Shown: positions 43,783-52,101 of the stretch, piece after piece | Layout of the letters: each line of letters opens with the position of its first letter | Numbering within the stretch: position 1 is the stretch's first letter | NCBI RefSeq assembly: GCF_042677945.1 | Contig: NZ_JBHUDN010000005.1 | Source of the DNA: Haloplanus litoreus | GTDB lineage: Archaea; Halobacteriota; Halobacteria; Halobacteriales; Haloferacaceae | Direction: 5' to 3' (one strand) | DNA: 64,000 nucleotides | The notes under the pieces: generated by a model | Databases searched by the model: none | Seen by the model: only the letters and a program-made list of their open reading frames with translations | What the model was told of the DNA's origin: nothing | Position numbers and translations under genes: made by a program

Positions 43783-44396
43783 TGTCCGAGAGCGACGCCC
43801 CCGAACCCGACACGCCGGCCGGCAGCGAGGAGCAGGACACGGACGCCTTGCTCTTCGGCGTCTGGGAGACCGACGACATCGCGTACGCCGATCCCAGCAC
43901 GCAGCGGTACATCAACGTGACTCCCATCGCGCACACGATGGGTCGTCACGCCTCCAAGCAGTTCCAGAAGAGCGAAATCTCGGTCGTCGAGCGGCTCATC
44001 AACCGTCTGATGCAGACGGAGGAGAACACGGGGAAGAAACAGCAGGCGATGAGTATCGTCCGCGACGCCTTCGAACTCGTCCACGAGCAGACGGAGGAGA
44101 ACCCGGTGCAGGTGCTCGTCACGGCCGTCGAGAACGCCGCGCCGCGTGAGGAGACCGTCCGCCTGAAGTACGGCGGCATCTCCGTCCCGCAGGCCGTCGA
44201 CGTGGCCCCGCAGCGTCGTGTCGATCAGGCGCTGAAGTTCCTCGCGGAGGGGACCTACCGCGGGTCGTACAAGACGCCAACGAGCGCCGCCCAGGCGCTC
44301 GCCAACCAACTGACCGGCGCCGCCGACTACGACGTCGGCACCTACGCGATCAACCAGAAAGAGGAAGCCGAGCGGGTCGCCGCAGCCGCACGGTAA
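43782..44396 (+). CDS. rps7: 30S ribosomal protein S7 (uS7)
   Basis: 204 aa, with an acidic N-terminal extension of about 30 residues common in halophiles. Conserved core: VTPIAHTMGRHASKQF, ERLINRLMQTEENTGKK and YGGISVPQAVDVAPQRRVDQAL. It organises the head of the small subunit. Coupled to rps12 by a 1-nt overlap. In many archaea aEF-2 follows directly; here an alcohol dehydrogenase and a DUF5781 gene come first. Confidence 0.97.
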   Translation: MSESDAPEPDTPAGSEEQDTDALLFGVWETDDIAYADPSTQRYINVTPIAHTMGRHASKQFQKSEISVVERLINRLMQTEENTGKKQQAMSIVRDAFELVHEQTEENPVQVLVTAVENAAPREETVRLKYGGISVPQAVDVAPQRRVDQALKFLAEGTYRGSYKTPTSAAQALANQLTGAADYDVGTYAINQKEEAERVAAAAR

Positions 44397-44457
44397 TCCC
44401 CTTTCGTTCCTTTCGCTCTCCCGAAGAGCTACCTTACCCCCGTTCCACGGGGTGGGT

Positions 44458-45651
44458 ATGCCGACACCCGGTTCACTCAGCCAGTCGTACACGATCCGAA
44501 GCCCCGCCCACGTCGAGTACGGCACGGGTGCCATCGACGCCCTCGAACCGTTCGCGTCCGACCGTGACGCCGACACTGCCCTGTTGGTCACCGACGAACA
44601 CCTGGCCGAGAGTGGCGTCGTCGACGCGCCCCGTGCTCGCCTCGAAGCGGCGGGCGTGGATGTGAACGTGTACGACGGCGTGGCGCCGGAGCCGAAACTG
44701 TCGATGGTCGAGGCGGCGGCCGAGCGCGTCGCCGATCACGACCTGGTCGTCGGCGTCGGCGGCGGCAGTTCGATGGACACGGCGAAGTTCGCGGCGGCGC
44801 TCGCGGCGAACGGCGGTCCGGTCCGTGACATGCTCGGTATGGACAACGTCCCCGGGTCGACGGCGCCGCTGGCGCTGGTGCCGACGACGGCGGGGACGGG
44901 AAGCGAGGTAACCCACATCGGCGTCTTCGCCGACGAGCGCGCGGGCGGGGTGAAGAGAGTCGCCTTCTCGCCGCACCTCTTTGCGGATCTCGCGGCGGTC
45001 GATCCGGACCTGACGAGGACGATGCCGCCGGGCGTCGCGGCGGCGACGGGGCTGGACGCCCTGACGCACGCCGTCGAGAGCTACGTCTCCCTCCTGCGGA
45101 CGCCGTACACGGACACGTTGGCGTTGCGTGCGGTCGAACTCGTCGCGGAGAACCTGCGACCGGCAGTCGCGCAGGGGGCACGGAACGACGCGGCCCGCGC
45201 GGACATGAGCCTCGCGGCCACGCTCGCCGGGCAGGCGTTCGTCAACTCCGGGCTGGGGGCTGTCCACGCGCTCACCTACCCCCTCGGGATGGAGTGTGGG
45301 CTGGGCCACGGGCTGGCCAACGGCGTCTTGCTCCCGCACGTGATGCGGTACAACGTGCCAGCGGAGGTGGAGCGATTCGCCGACTTGGCCGACGCGCTCG
45401 GCGCGGAACGGCGTCCCGGAGAGTCGACCCGGTCGTTCGCGGACCGGAGCGTCGACGCGGTGTTCGACCTGCTGGCGGACGTGGACGTGCCGACGAGCAT
45501 CGCCGAGTTCGGGGAGTTCGACCGAGCGACGTTCGCGGACTTCGCGGACGTGGCGTTCGAGCACTCGGAGCACAACCTCGAACGGAATCCGCGGCGGATG
45601 GACCGCGAAGACGTGATTGCGGTGTTCGAGGCGGCCGCTGTGGGGCGATAG
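44458..45651 (+). CDS. iron-containing alcohol dehydrogenase
   Basis: 397 aa. The nucleotide-binding GGGSSMDTAK stands near residue 100. The metal site follows: DALTHAVESY (Asp, His), HALTYPLG and GLGHGLANGVLLPHVMRYN (His residues). These identify the Fe-ADH/lactaldehyde reductase family, using NAD(P) and iron or zinc. The substrate is not defined. The ATG at 44458 is preferred over a GTG 6 nt upstream. It is inserted between rps7 and aEF-2 and has no functional tie to them. Confidence 0.92.
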   Translation: MPTPGSLSQSYTIRSPAHVEYGTGAIDALEPFASDRDADTALLVTDEHLAESGVVDAPRARLEAAGVDVNVYDGVAPEPKLSMVEAAAERVADHDLVVGVGGGSSMDTAKFAAALAANGGPVRDMLGMDNVPGSTAPLALVPTTAGTGSEVTHIGVFADERAGGVKRVAFSPHLFADLAAVDPDLTRTMPPGVAAATGLDALTHAVESYVSLLRTPYTDTLALRAVELVAENLRPAVAQGARNDAARADMSLAATLAGQAFVNSGLGAVHALTYPLGMECGLGHGLANGVLLPHVMRYNVPAEVERFADLADALGAERRPGESTRSFADRSVDAVFDLLADVDVPTSIAEFGEFDRATFADFADVAFEHSEHNLERNPRRMDREDVIAVFEAAAVGR

Positions 45652-45739
45652 TCGGCGCTCATCCGGGTCGTCGTCCCTGTATGCCGGCCGTCGGCCCCTC
45701 CGGTCGGCGACGGCTGGAAACGACGCACGACCAGCCGGA

Positions 45740-46510
45740 TCAGTCGGCGGCTCGTCCCTCGCCGCCGAGGGCGTACTCCCGGGTCGCGGTCACCAGGTCG
45801 CGCCGGAAATCGCTCTCGCTGGGGTCGTCGCCGAGGGTTCGGAACAGCCGTTTGAATGTCTCCATGCCGACGGTGGGGGCGTCGGCCGCCGCGGCCCGCG
45901 ACAGGTCGTACAGCCGGTGTTCGGGGTCGATCAGCTCGTGCCGTTCGACGAGGGCGAGGGCGAAGGCGGCGTTGACCGCGGTGATGTCGGGGTCGGCACC
46001 GACGGATATCCGTCGTGACTCGTCGCCGCCGGGTCCCGTCCCCGCCGGTCCGGGCGCGTCGGCGACGGCGGCGGCGAGTTGGGATTCGAGGAACTGGACG
46101 AGCTTTGCCGCCGGCGCCACGGAGAGCGTGATGTCGTCGGCGTAGATGTCGCGCATGTGGTTGGCGATCTGATAGCAGTGGGCGAGCTTCCGCCGTTCGA
46201 CGTCGCGTCCGGAGAGCGCGAGAAAGAGCGCCTCGTCCGTCGACTGGGTGTGTGAGGCGTGGCCCTGTTCGTACCGGGTCATGTGGGCGAGTTCGTGGAG
46301 CGCGAGTTCACGGGCCATCGCGCTCGTCGCGGCCTGTCGCGAGATGTTGAGCACGTGGTGGTCGTCGTAGTGGGCGGCCCAGGTCCGTTCGTCCGGGTCG
46401 GCCCGGACGCGCACGTGAACCGGTCGATCGAGGTCGTGTTCGGTGGCCAGTAGGTCGGCGGCGCCGAGAAACGGGTCCGGTGGGGCGTCGCCCCGTACGC
46501 GTACATCCAT
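45740..46510 (-). CDS. DUF5781 protein with HExxH-type motif
   Basis: 256 aa from the ATG at 46510. A zincin-like helix ALHELAHMTRYEQGH (near residues 90-104) contains His-Glu-x-x-His, and the region around it (ELALHELAHM) looks like a metalloprotease active site. The remainder is helical. From memory this family (DUF5781) is found beside aEF-2 in haloarchaea; no activity is known. It is transcribed divergently from aEF-2, with a 159-nt shared spacer. Confidence 0.8.
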   Translation of the reverse strand: MDVRVRGDAPPDPFLGAADLLATEHDLDRPVHVRVRADPDERTWAAHYDDHHVLNISRQAATSAMARELALHELAHMTRYEQGHASHTQSTDEALFLALSGRDVERRKLAHCYQIANHMRDIYADDITLSVAPAAKLVQFLESQLAAAVADAPGPAGTGPGGDESRRISVGADPDITAVNAAFALALVERHELIDPEHRLYDLSRAAAADAPTVGMETFKRLFRTLGDDPSESDFRRDLVTATREYALGGEGRAAD

Positions 46511-46669
46511 GCCTACCGTTATCACGGGTCAGATCACCAAGACGGTTGTGGTCGGATCCCCCCGATGCTCGTGGTATCGCGTGACATACGGGGCAAGCGG
46601 CCGGATCTCGGAGGTTTCGCCTCCGGCAAAACACTACCCTTTTGACCCTCCTGGCGGTATGGGCCTGTA

Positions 46670-48856
46670 ATGGGCCGACGAAAGAAGATCGTACAAGAAT
46701 GTGAACGGCTGATGGACAAACCGGAGAACATCCGGAACATCGCCATCGCCGCTCACGTCGACCACGGTAAGACGACGCTGACGGACAACCTGCTCGCCGG
46801 TGCGGGCATGATCTCACAGGACACCGCGGGCCAGCAGCTCGCGATGGACACGGAGGAAGACGAGCAGGAACGCGGCATCACCATCGACGCCGCGAACGTC
46901 TCGATGACTCACGAGTACGAGGACAAGAACCACCTGATCAACCTGATCGACACGCCGGGCCACGTCGACTTCGGTGGCGACGTGACCCGCGCGATGCGCG
47001 CCGTCGACGGTGCGCTCGTGGTCGTCGACGCCGTCGAGGGCGCGATGCCCCAGACGGAGACGGTACTCCGGCAGGCGCTCCGCGAGGGCGTCAAGCCGAC
47101 GCTGTTCATCAACAAGGTCGACCGCCTCATCTCCGAACTCCAGGAAGGACCCCAGGAGATGCAAGAGCGGCTCCTGTCGGTCATCCACGACGTGAACGAG
47201 CTCATCCGTGGCATGACCGAGGAGATGGACGACATCGACGAGGACTGGACCGTCTCCGTCGAGGGCGGCACCGTCGGCTTCGGGTCCGCGCTCTACAAGT
47301 GGGGTGTCTCCATGCCCTCGATGCAGCGGACGGGCATGGACTTCGGCGACATCATCGAACTCGAACGCGCCGACAAGCGCCAGGAACTCCACGAGCGGAC
47401 GCCGCTGTCGGACGTCGTGCTCGACATGGTCTGTGAGCACTTCCCGAACCCGCTGGACGCCCAGCCCCGCCGTATCCCGCGCATCTGGCGCGGCGACGAC
47501 ACCTCCGAGATCGCGGAGTCCATGCGGCTGGTCGACGAGGACGGCGACGTCGTCTTGATGGTCACGGACATCGGTGTCGACCCCCACGCCGGCGAAATCG
47601 CCGCGGGTCGCGTCTTCTCCGGGACTCTCGAGAAGGGGCAGGAACTGTACGTCTCCGGCACCGCCGGGAAGAACCGCATCCAGAGCGTCGGCATCTACAT
47701 GGGTGGCGAGCGCGAGGAAGTGGAGCACGTCCCCGCCGGCAACATCGCCGCCGTCACCGGGCTGAAAGACGCTATCGCGGGCTCTACGGTGTCGAGCGTG
47801 GAGATGACGCCGTTCGAGTCCATCGAGCACATCTCCGAGCCGGTCATCACGAAGAGCGTCGAGGCGAAGAACATGGACGACCTGCCGAAGCTGATCCAGA
47901 CGCTCCAGCAGGTCGCCAAGGAAGACCCGACGATCCAGATCGAGATCAACGAGGAGACGGGGGAACACCTCATCTCCGGCCAGGGTGAACTCCACCTCGA
48001 AGTCATCAGCCAGCGCATCGAGCGCAACCAGGGAATCCCGATCAACACCGGCGAACCCATCGTCGTCTACCGCGAGGCGCCCCAGGAGTCCTCTCAGGAG
48101 GTCGAAGGGGTCTCGCCGAACCGACACAACAAGTTCTACATCACCGTCGACCCCCTGAGCGACGAGATTACCGAGGAGATTCAGATGGGGAACGTCTCGA
48201 TGGACATGCCCGAACTGGAGCGGCGTGAAGCGCTGCAGGAGGCCGGCATGGACAAGGACACCTCGCAGAACGTGGAACACATCCACGGGACGAACATCCT
48301 CATCGACGACACGAAGGGGATTCAGCACCTCAACGAGACCATGNNNNNNNNNNNNNNNNNNNNNNNNNNNNNNNNNNNNNNNNNNNNNNNNNNNNNNCCC
48401 GTCTCGGGGTCGCTCATCCGCCTGCACGACGCGCGGCTCCACGAGGACACCATCCACCGTGGCCCGGCGCAGGTCATCCCCGCCGTCCGCGAGGCGGTCC
48501 ACCGCGCGCTCATCGACGGCGAGATCCGCCTGCTCGAACCCATCCAGAACGTCCGCATCGACGTGCCCTCGGAACACATGGGGGCGGCGTCCGGCGAGAT
48601 CCAGGGCCGTCGTGGCCGCGTCGACGACATGTACCAGGAGGGTGACCTCATGGTCATCGAGGGCATCGCGCCCGTCGGGGAGATGATCGGCTTCTCCTCC
48701 GACATCCGGAGCGCCACCGAGGGTCGTGCGTCGTGGAACACCGAGAACGCCGGCTTCCGTGTGCTCGCCGACAACCTCCAGCCGGATCTGATCAAGGAGA
48801 TCCGCGAGCGCAAGGGCATGAAGCTGGAACTGCCGCCGTCGGTCGACTACATCTAA
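46670..48856 (+). CDS. fusA: translation elongation factor aEF-2, interrupted by an assembly gap
   Basis: 728 aa. GTPase motifs: AHVDHGKTT (G1), the ERGITI switch, DTPGH (G3) and NKVD (G4). Domain IV carries LHEDTIHRGPAQ, in which the second His is the diphthamide site. A 54-N gap (48344-48397) removes about 18 residues between LNETM and PVSGS, with the frame kept. aEF-2 drives ribosomal translocation. The start is the ATG giving MGRRKKIVQECE, as in other haloarchaeal aEF-2. Confidence 0.97.
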   Translation: MGRRKKIVQECERLMDKPENIRNIAIAAHVDHGKTTLTDNLLAGAGMISQDTAGQQLAMDTEEDEQERGITIDAANVSMTHEYEDKNHLINLIDTPGHVDFGGDVTRAMRAVDGALVVVDAVEGAMPQTETVLRQALREGVKPTLFINKVDRLISELQEGPQEMQERLLSVIHDVNELIRGMTEEMDDIDEDWTVSVEGGTVGFGSALYKWGVSMPSMQRTGMDFGDIIELERADKRQELHERTPLSDVVLDMVCEHFPNPLDAQPRRIPRIWRGDDTSEIAESMRLVDEDGDVVLMVTDIGVDPHAGEIAAGRVFSGTLEKGQELYVSGTAGKNRIQSVGIYMGGEREEVEHVPAGNIAAVTGLKDAIAGSTVSSVEMTPFESIEHISEPVITKSVEAKNMDDLPKLIQTLQQVAKEDPTIQIEINEETGEHLISGQGELHLEVISQRIERNQGIPINTGEPIVVYREAPQESSQEVEGVSPNRHNKFYITVDPLSDEITEEIQMGNVSMDMPELERREALQEAGMDKDTSQNVEHIHGTNILIDDTKGIQHLNETMXXXXXXXXXXXXXXXXXXPVSGSLIRLHDARLHEDTIHRGPAQVIPAVREAVHRALIDGEIRLLEPIQNVRIDVPSEHMGAASGEIQGRRGRVDDMYQEGDLMVIEGIAPVGEMIGFSSDIRSATEGRASWNTENAGFRVLADNLQPDLIKEIRERKGMKLELPPSVDYI
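48344..48397. other. assembly gap (54 N) in aEF-2
   Basis: In frame. The usual haloarchaeal sequence between LNETM and PVSGS is about 19 residues by memory, so the true length could be 57 rather than 54. Confidence 0.9.
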
Positions 48857-48948
48857 CGCGGTCCCACTCGTCGGCCGCTCTGCGATCTCTTTCACTCGCG
48901 ATAATTCGGCAGACAGCTTCATCAGCCGTCGTCGCACAGCCACTGCCA

Positions 48949-50136
48949 ATGGCAGGAGTACTCGCCCGCATCGACCGGGGACTCGTTCGGCTGTTCGGCG
49001 CGGGACCTACCGCCGCCGGTCGCCGTCGGGAGCGACTCGCTCGGGCGGGGTCGTGTGCGGTCATCAGCCTGACCGGCGTCGCGCTGCTCGCTCCGAACCT
49101 GGTCCCGGGTCTGGTGGGGCAGGGACCGGCGGTCGGGACGGGACTCGCCGTCCTGGGTATCGTCGTCAGTCTCGGCCTCGTCGCCGCGGGGGTGCTGTTG
49201 TTTCGAAGCGCGTTCTCTACGCCCAACGCGGTTCGAATCGCGGTGTGGAACCTCCTCGGACTCGTGGTCCTCGGCGGCGTCCTTCTCGCACACGGACTCT
49301 ACCGGGGCGCACTCGGCACCGTCACGCCGACCGACACACTGGCGGCCGGCAACGTCCTCGCCATCAGCGCCGCGGCCCACGTCATCATCGGCGTCCACGA
49401 CGCCCGACGGGTGCGCGCGGAGCAACTGGCGCGCGAACGCGAAAAATTCGCGGTCTTGAGTCGCGTCCTCCGGCACAATCTCCGCAACGATGCGACGGTG
49501 TTGATCGGCCAGTCCGAGCGACTGGCGGCCGAACTGGAGGACCCCTCGCTCGCCGAGGTGGCGGAGACGCTCAGTCGTCGGTCACAGGAGGTCGGCGGCC
49601 TCGCCGACAAGACGAAGGTGATGGTGGAGGCGCTCGATCGGCGGTCGGCGCCGAACGACCGAGTGAACGTCGGCGACGTCGTCGCTGACGTGGCTGCGGA
49701 CGCCCGCGAGCGAACCGACTGCGGCGTCGAGGTCGACGTCCCTCCGGACCTGTGGATGTGGGCCGACGACGGCGTGGCGTCGGCGCTCGCCGAACTGGTC
49801 GAGAACGCCGTCGAACACGGCGGCGCATCCGTTCGAATCACGGCCGTGATCGAGGACGAGTCGGTCCACGTTCGTGTCGCCGACGACGGTCCCGGCGTCC
49901 CCGAGAACGAACGGGCCGTGGTCTCGGGCGAATCGGAGATCACCCAGCTCACCCACGGGAGCGGCCTGGGGCTGTGGGTCGCCCGTTCCATCGCCGAATC
50001 CGCCGGCGGGAAGCTGACCTTCGACACCGAGGGAGAGTGGACGGTCGTCGGACTGGTCCACGGACGCGCCGCTTCGCCGACCGACGGCGCGGCCGGATCG
50101 GTCCCCACGGCCGAACCGGCCGGGACGACGGCCTGA
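48949..50136 (+). CDS. membrane sensor histidine kinase
   Basis: 395 aa. Four to five hydrophobic segments lie between residues 35 and 150, followed by a coiled linker and the phosphoacceptor motif RHNLRND (near residue 180). The ATPase part shows ENAVEHGG, DDGPGVPENE and GSGLGLWVARS. The HxLRN form of the H box is typical of haloarchaeal kinases. No extra sensor domain, no nearby response regulator. It lies between aEF-2 and the ACT-hom operon on the same strand. Confidence 0.92.
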   Translation: MAGVLARIDRGLVRLFGAGPTAAGRRRERLARAGSCAVISLTGVALLAPNLVPGLVGQGPAVGTGLAVLGIVVSLGLVAAGVLLFRSAFSTPNAVRIAVWNLLGLVVLGGVLLAHGLYRGALGTVTPTDTLAAGNVLAISAAAHVIIGVHDARRVRAEQLAREREKFAVLSRVLRHNLRNDATVLIGQSERLAAELEDPSLAEVAETLSRRSQEVGGLADKTKVMVEALDRRSAPNDRVNVGDVVADVAADARERTDCGVEVDVPPDLWMWADDGVASALAELVENAVEHGGASVRITAVIEDESVHVRVADDGPGVPENERAVVSGESEITQLTHGSGLGLWVARSIAESAGGKLTFDTEGEWTVVGLVHGRAASPTDGAAGSVPTAEPAGTTA

Positions 50137-50253
50137 GACGAGTCGTCGTAACCGTCTCTCGACCACGGGAGCGGCGACGGCCGGAAACGACCGGCAGCGG
50201 TCAGTCTGACGCGTGGCACAGGGTGCGCCGAACGGTGCGGTTCGACCGATGCA

Positions 50254-50263
50254 ATCATATACC
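50254..50263 (+). promoter_or_regulatory. TATA element for the leader-ACT-hom operon
   Basis: ATCATATACC centred 25 nt before the ATG of the 39-aa leader ORF at 50284 and about 145 nt before the ACT gene. The transcript should begin at the leader ATG. Confidence 0.6.
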
Positions 50264-50283
50264 TCCTTGGCACAGTGTACACC

Positions 50284-50403
50284 ATGCCTCGCGGCACGAC
50301 TACCGGCAGTCGACGTGTCGGCACGGAGCTACCCCGCGGCCCATCCCCGTCGCCGATCACAATTATTTCGTCGACGGGTCGTGCCGCGGGGGTGACGGCC
50401 TGA
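50284..50403 (+). CDS. 39-aa putative leader peptide of the ACT-hom operon
   Basis: ATG at 50284, TGA at 50401-50403, directly abutting the ACT gene ATG at 50404. The peptide has seven Thr (18 percent), including Thr5-Thr6-Thr7, each encoded by a different codon. Residues 25-28 are Ile-Thr-Ile-Ile, encoded ATC ACA ATT ATT; these AT-ending codons are rare in this genome. Thr and Ile are end products of the pathway whose enzyme, homoserine dehydrogenase, is encoded two genes downstream. A TATA element places the ATG at the 5' end of the mRNA. This looks like a leader peptide sensing charged tRNA; it is inferred, not shown. Confidence 0.6.
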   Translation: MPRGTTTGSRRVGTELPRGPSPSPITIISSTGRAAGVTA

Positions 50404-50979
50404 ATGGCAGACGAAGCCGTCACCACCGACGATGCCGACGACGAGGGACGCACCGACGGCGGTGAGCGTCCGCAGACGCACACGATCCGGCTGGAACTCG
50501 TCGACAAGCCCGGTGAACTGCTGTCGGCACTCCGGCCCATCGCGGAGAACGGCGGCAACCTCCTCTCGATATTCCACGAACGCGGGAACCTCACCCCGCG
50601 GGGACACATCCCCGTCGAGGTGGACGTCGAGTGTCCCCCGGACCGATTCGAGACCATCGTGGAGGCGCTCCGCGACGAGGGCGTCAACGTCATCCAGGCG
50701 GGTGCCGAGCGCTACGGCGAGCAGTTGACGCTGTTGCTCGTCGGCGACATCGTCGACACCGACCTCTCGGATACGCTCCAGCGCATCGAATCGAGTACGG
50801 ACGCGACGCTCGCGGATCTGTCGCTCTCGGCCCCCGAGGGTCGGGGCGGCGCGTCCAGCGCCCGCCTCCGCCTCGCGACGCGGACCGGACGGATGGACGA
50901 GGTGTTCGACCACGTGCGTGACATCGCCGACGAGAAGGACCTCGACGTGATCGAACCGCTCGTGGAGGTGGCCGAATGA
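50404..50979 (+). CDS. ACT-domain amino acid-binding regulator
   Basis: 191 aa. After an acidic N-terminal stretch, an ACT domain spans about 26-100 (IRLELVDKPGELLSALRPIAENGGNLLSIFHERG), and a second ACT-like fold is likely at 105-185. ACT domains bind amino acids and switch biosynthetic enzymes. In bacteria and plants they are fused to aspartate kinase or homoserine dehydrogenase; here the module is a separate protein whose stop overlaps the hom start by 4 nt, so it is very likely the feedback subunit of homoserine dehydrogenase. Confidence 0.9.
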   Translation: MADEAVTTDDADDEGRTDGGERPQTHTIRLELVDKPGELLSALRPIAENGGNLLSIFHERGNLTPRGHIPVEVDVECPPDRFETIVEALRDEGVNVIQAGAERYGEQLTLLLVGDIVDTDLSDTLQRIESSTDATLADLSLSAPEGRGGASSARLRLATRTGRMDEVFDHVRDIADEKDLDVIEPLVEVAE

Positions 50980-51929
50980 CGCTCCGACTCGCGGTTATCG
51001 GTATCGGTGCAGTCGGTCGGTCCGTCGTCGAACTCGCTCCGGAGTACGGCCACGTCGTGACGGCCGTCGCGGACTCGCGTTCGTCGGCGGTCGACCCCGA
51101 GGGTCTGGACGCCGAGGCGGTCTTCGACCGGAAAGACGGCGAGGGTGTGGTCGGCCCGGGCGACCCGGACGACGCCCTCGCCGCCGAGTACGACGTTCTC
51201 GTCGAGGCGACGCCGACGACGCTCGGCGACGCCGAACCCGGCTTCTCGCACGTGCGGGCGGCGCTGGAACGCGACCGGCACGTCGTCCTGGCGAACAAGG
51301 GGCCGGTGGCCGAACGGTACGCGGATCTGACGGCACTCGAAGCCGAGAGCGAGGGGACGGTCCAGTTCGAGGCGGCCGTCGGCGGCGCCATTCCCATCCT
51401 CTCGACCATCACGGATTTCGGCCCCAACCAGATTACGGCGGCTCGTGGCGTGCTCAACGGTACCGCCAACTTCATCCTCTCGCGGATGGCCGCCGAGGGA
51501 CTGGGGTACGAACACGTCCTCGCGGAGGCCCAGGACCTCGGCGTCGCCGAGGCGGACCCCGCCTTCGACGTGGAGGGGACGGACGCGGCGTTGAAGTTCG
51601 TCATCTTGGCGAACGTCCTCAGCGACGGCGAGCAGGTGTACCGCCTCGCGGACGCCACCGTCGAGGGTATCCGGGACATCCCGGCGAGCGCGCTCGATTT
51701 GGCGGCCGAGGACGGGCGGACGGTCCGCCTGATCGGTGAGGCGACGGCCGACGGCGTCCGCGTGGGGCCGCGACTCGTCCCCCAGCACGACGCCCTGTCG
51801 GTCACGGGCACGCGCAACATCGTGCAGTTCGAGACGGTACACGCCGGCCAACTGCACCTCAGCGGCCGTGGCGCGGGCGGACCGGAGACGGCGACGGCTA
51901 TTCTCTCGGACGTGGGCCGACTGGAGTGA
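50976..51929 (+). CDS. hom: homoserine dehydrogenase
   Basis: 317 aa, the short form without its own ACT domain. The NAD(P) loop is GIGAVGRSV (8-16). The ANKGPVAE segment lies near 107-114, and the catalytic region DVEGTDAALKFVILAN holds the Asp and Lys of the active site. It reduces aspartate semialdehyde to homoserine, the branch point to threonine, isoleucine and methionine. It is coupled to the ACT gene, with a putative Thr/Ile leader ORF at the head of the operon. The spacer to aEF-1alpha (51930-52101) shows no gene. Confidence 0.95.
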   Translation: MTLRLAVIGIGAVGRSVVELAPEYGHVVTAVADSRSSAVDPEGLDAEAVFDRKDGEGVVGPGDPDDALAAEYDVLVEATPTTLGDAEPGFSHVRAALERDRHVVLANKGPVAERYADLTALEAESEGTVQFEAAVGGAIPILSTITDFGPNQITAARGVLNGTANFILSRMAAEGLGYEHVLAEAQDLGVAEADPAFDVEGTDAALKFVILANVLSDGEQVYRLADATVEGIRDIPASALDLAAEDGRTVRLIGEATADGVRVGPRLVPQHDALSVTGTRNIVQFETVHAGQLHLSGRGAGGPETATAILSDVGRLE

Positions 51930-52101
51930 ACTGACGCCCACGCCGACCGATTTCTCCCCGACGGTCACCTCCTCGCCGTCGTGCGGTATGGTGTCACAAA
52001 CCGCAAGACGGCATCGGGAGCATCTGTGACGTGTATCGAAATGGTTTTAGGTCATTCGGGCAAAATAGTCGTCACCAAGCGCCTTAGCGCGTGATTCCAC
52101 C

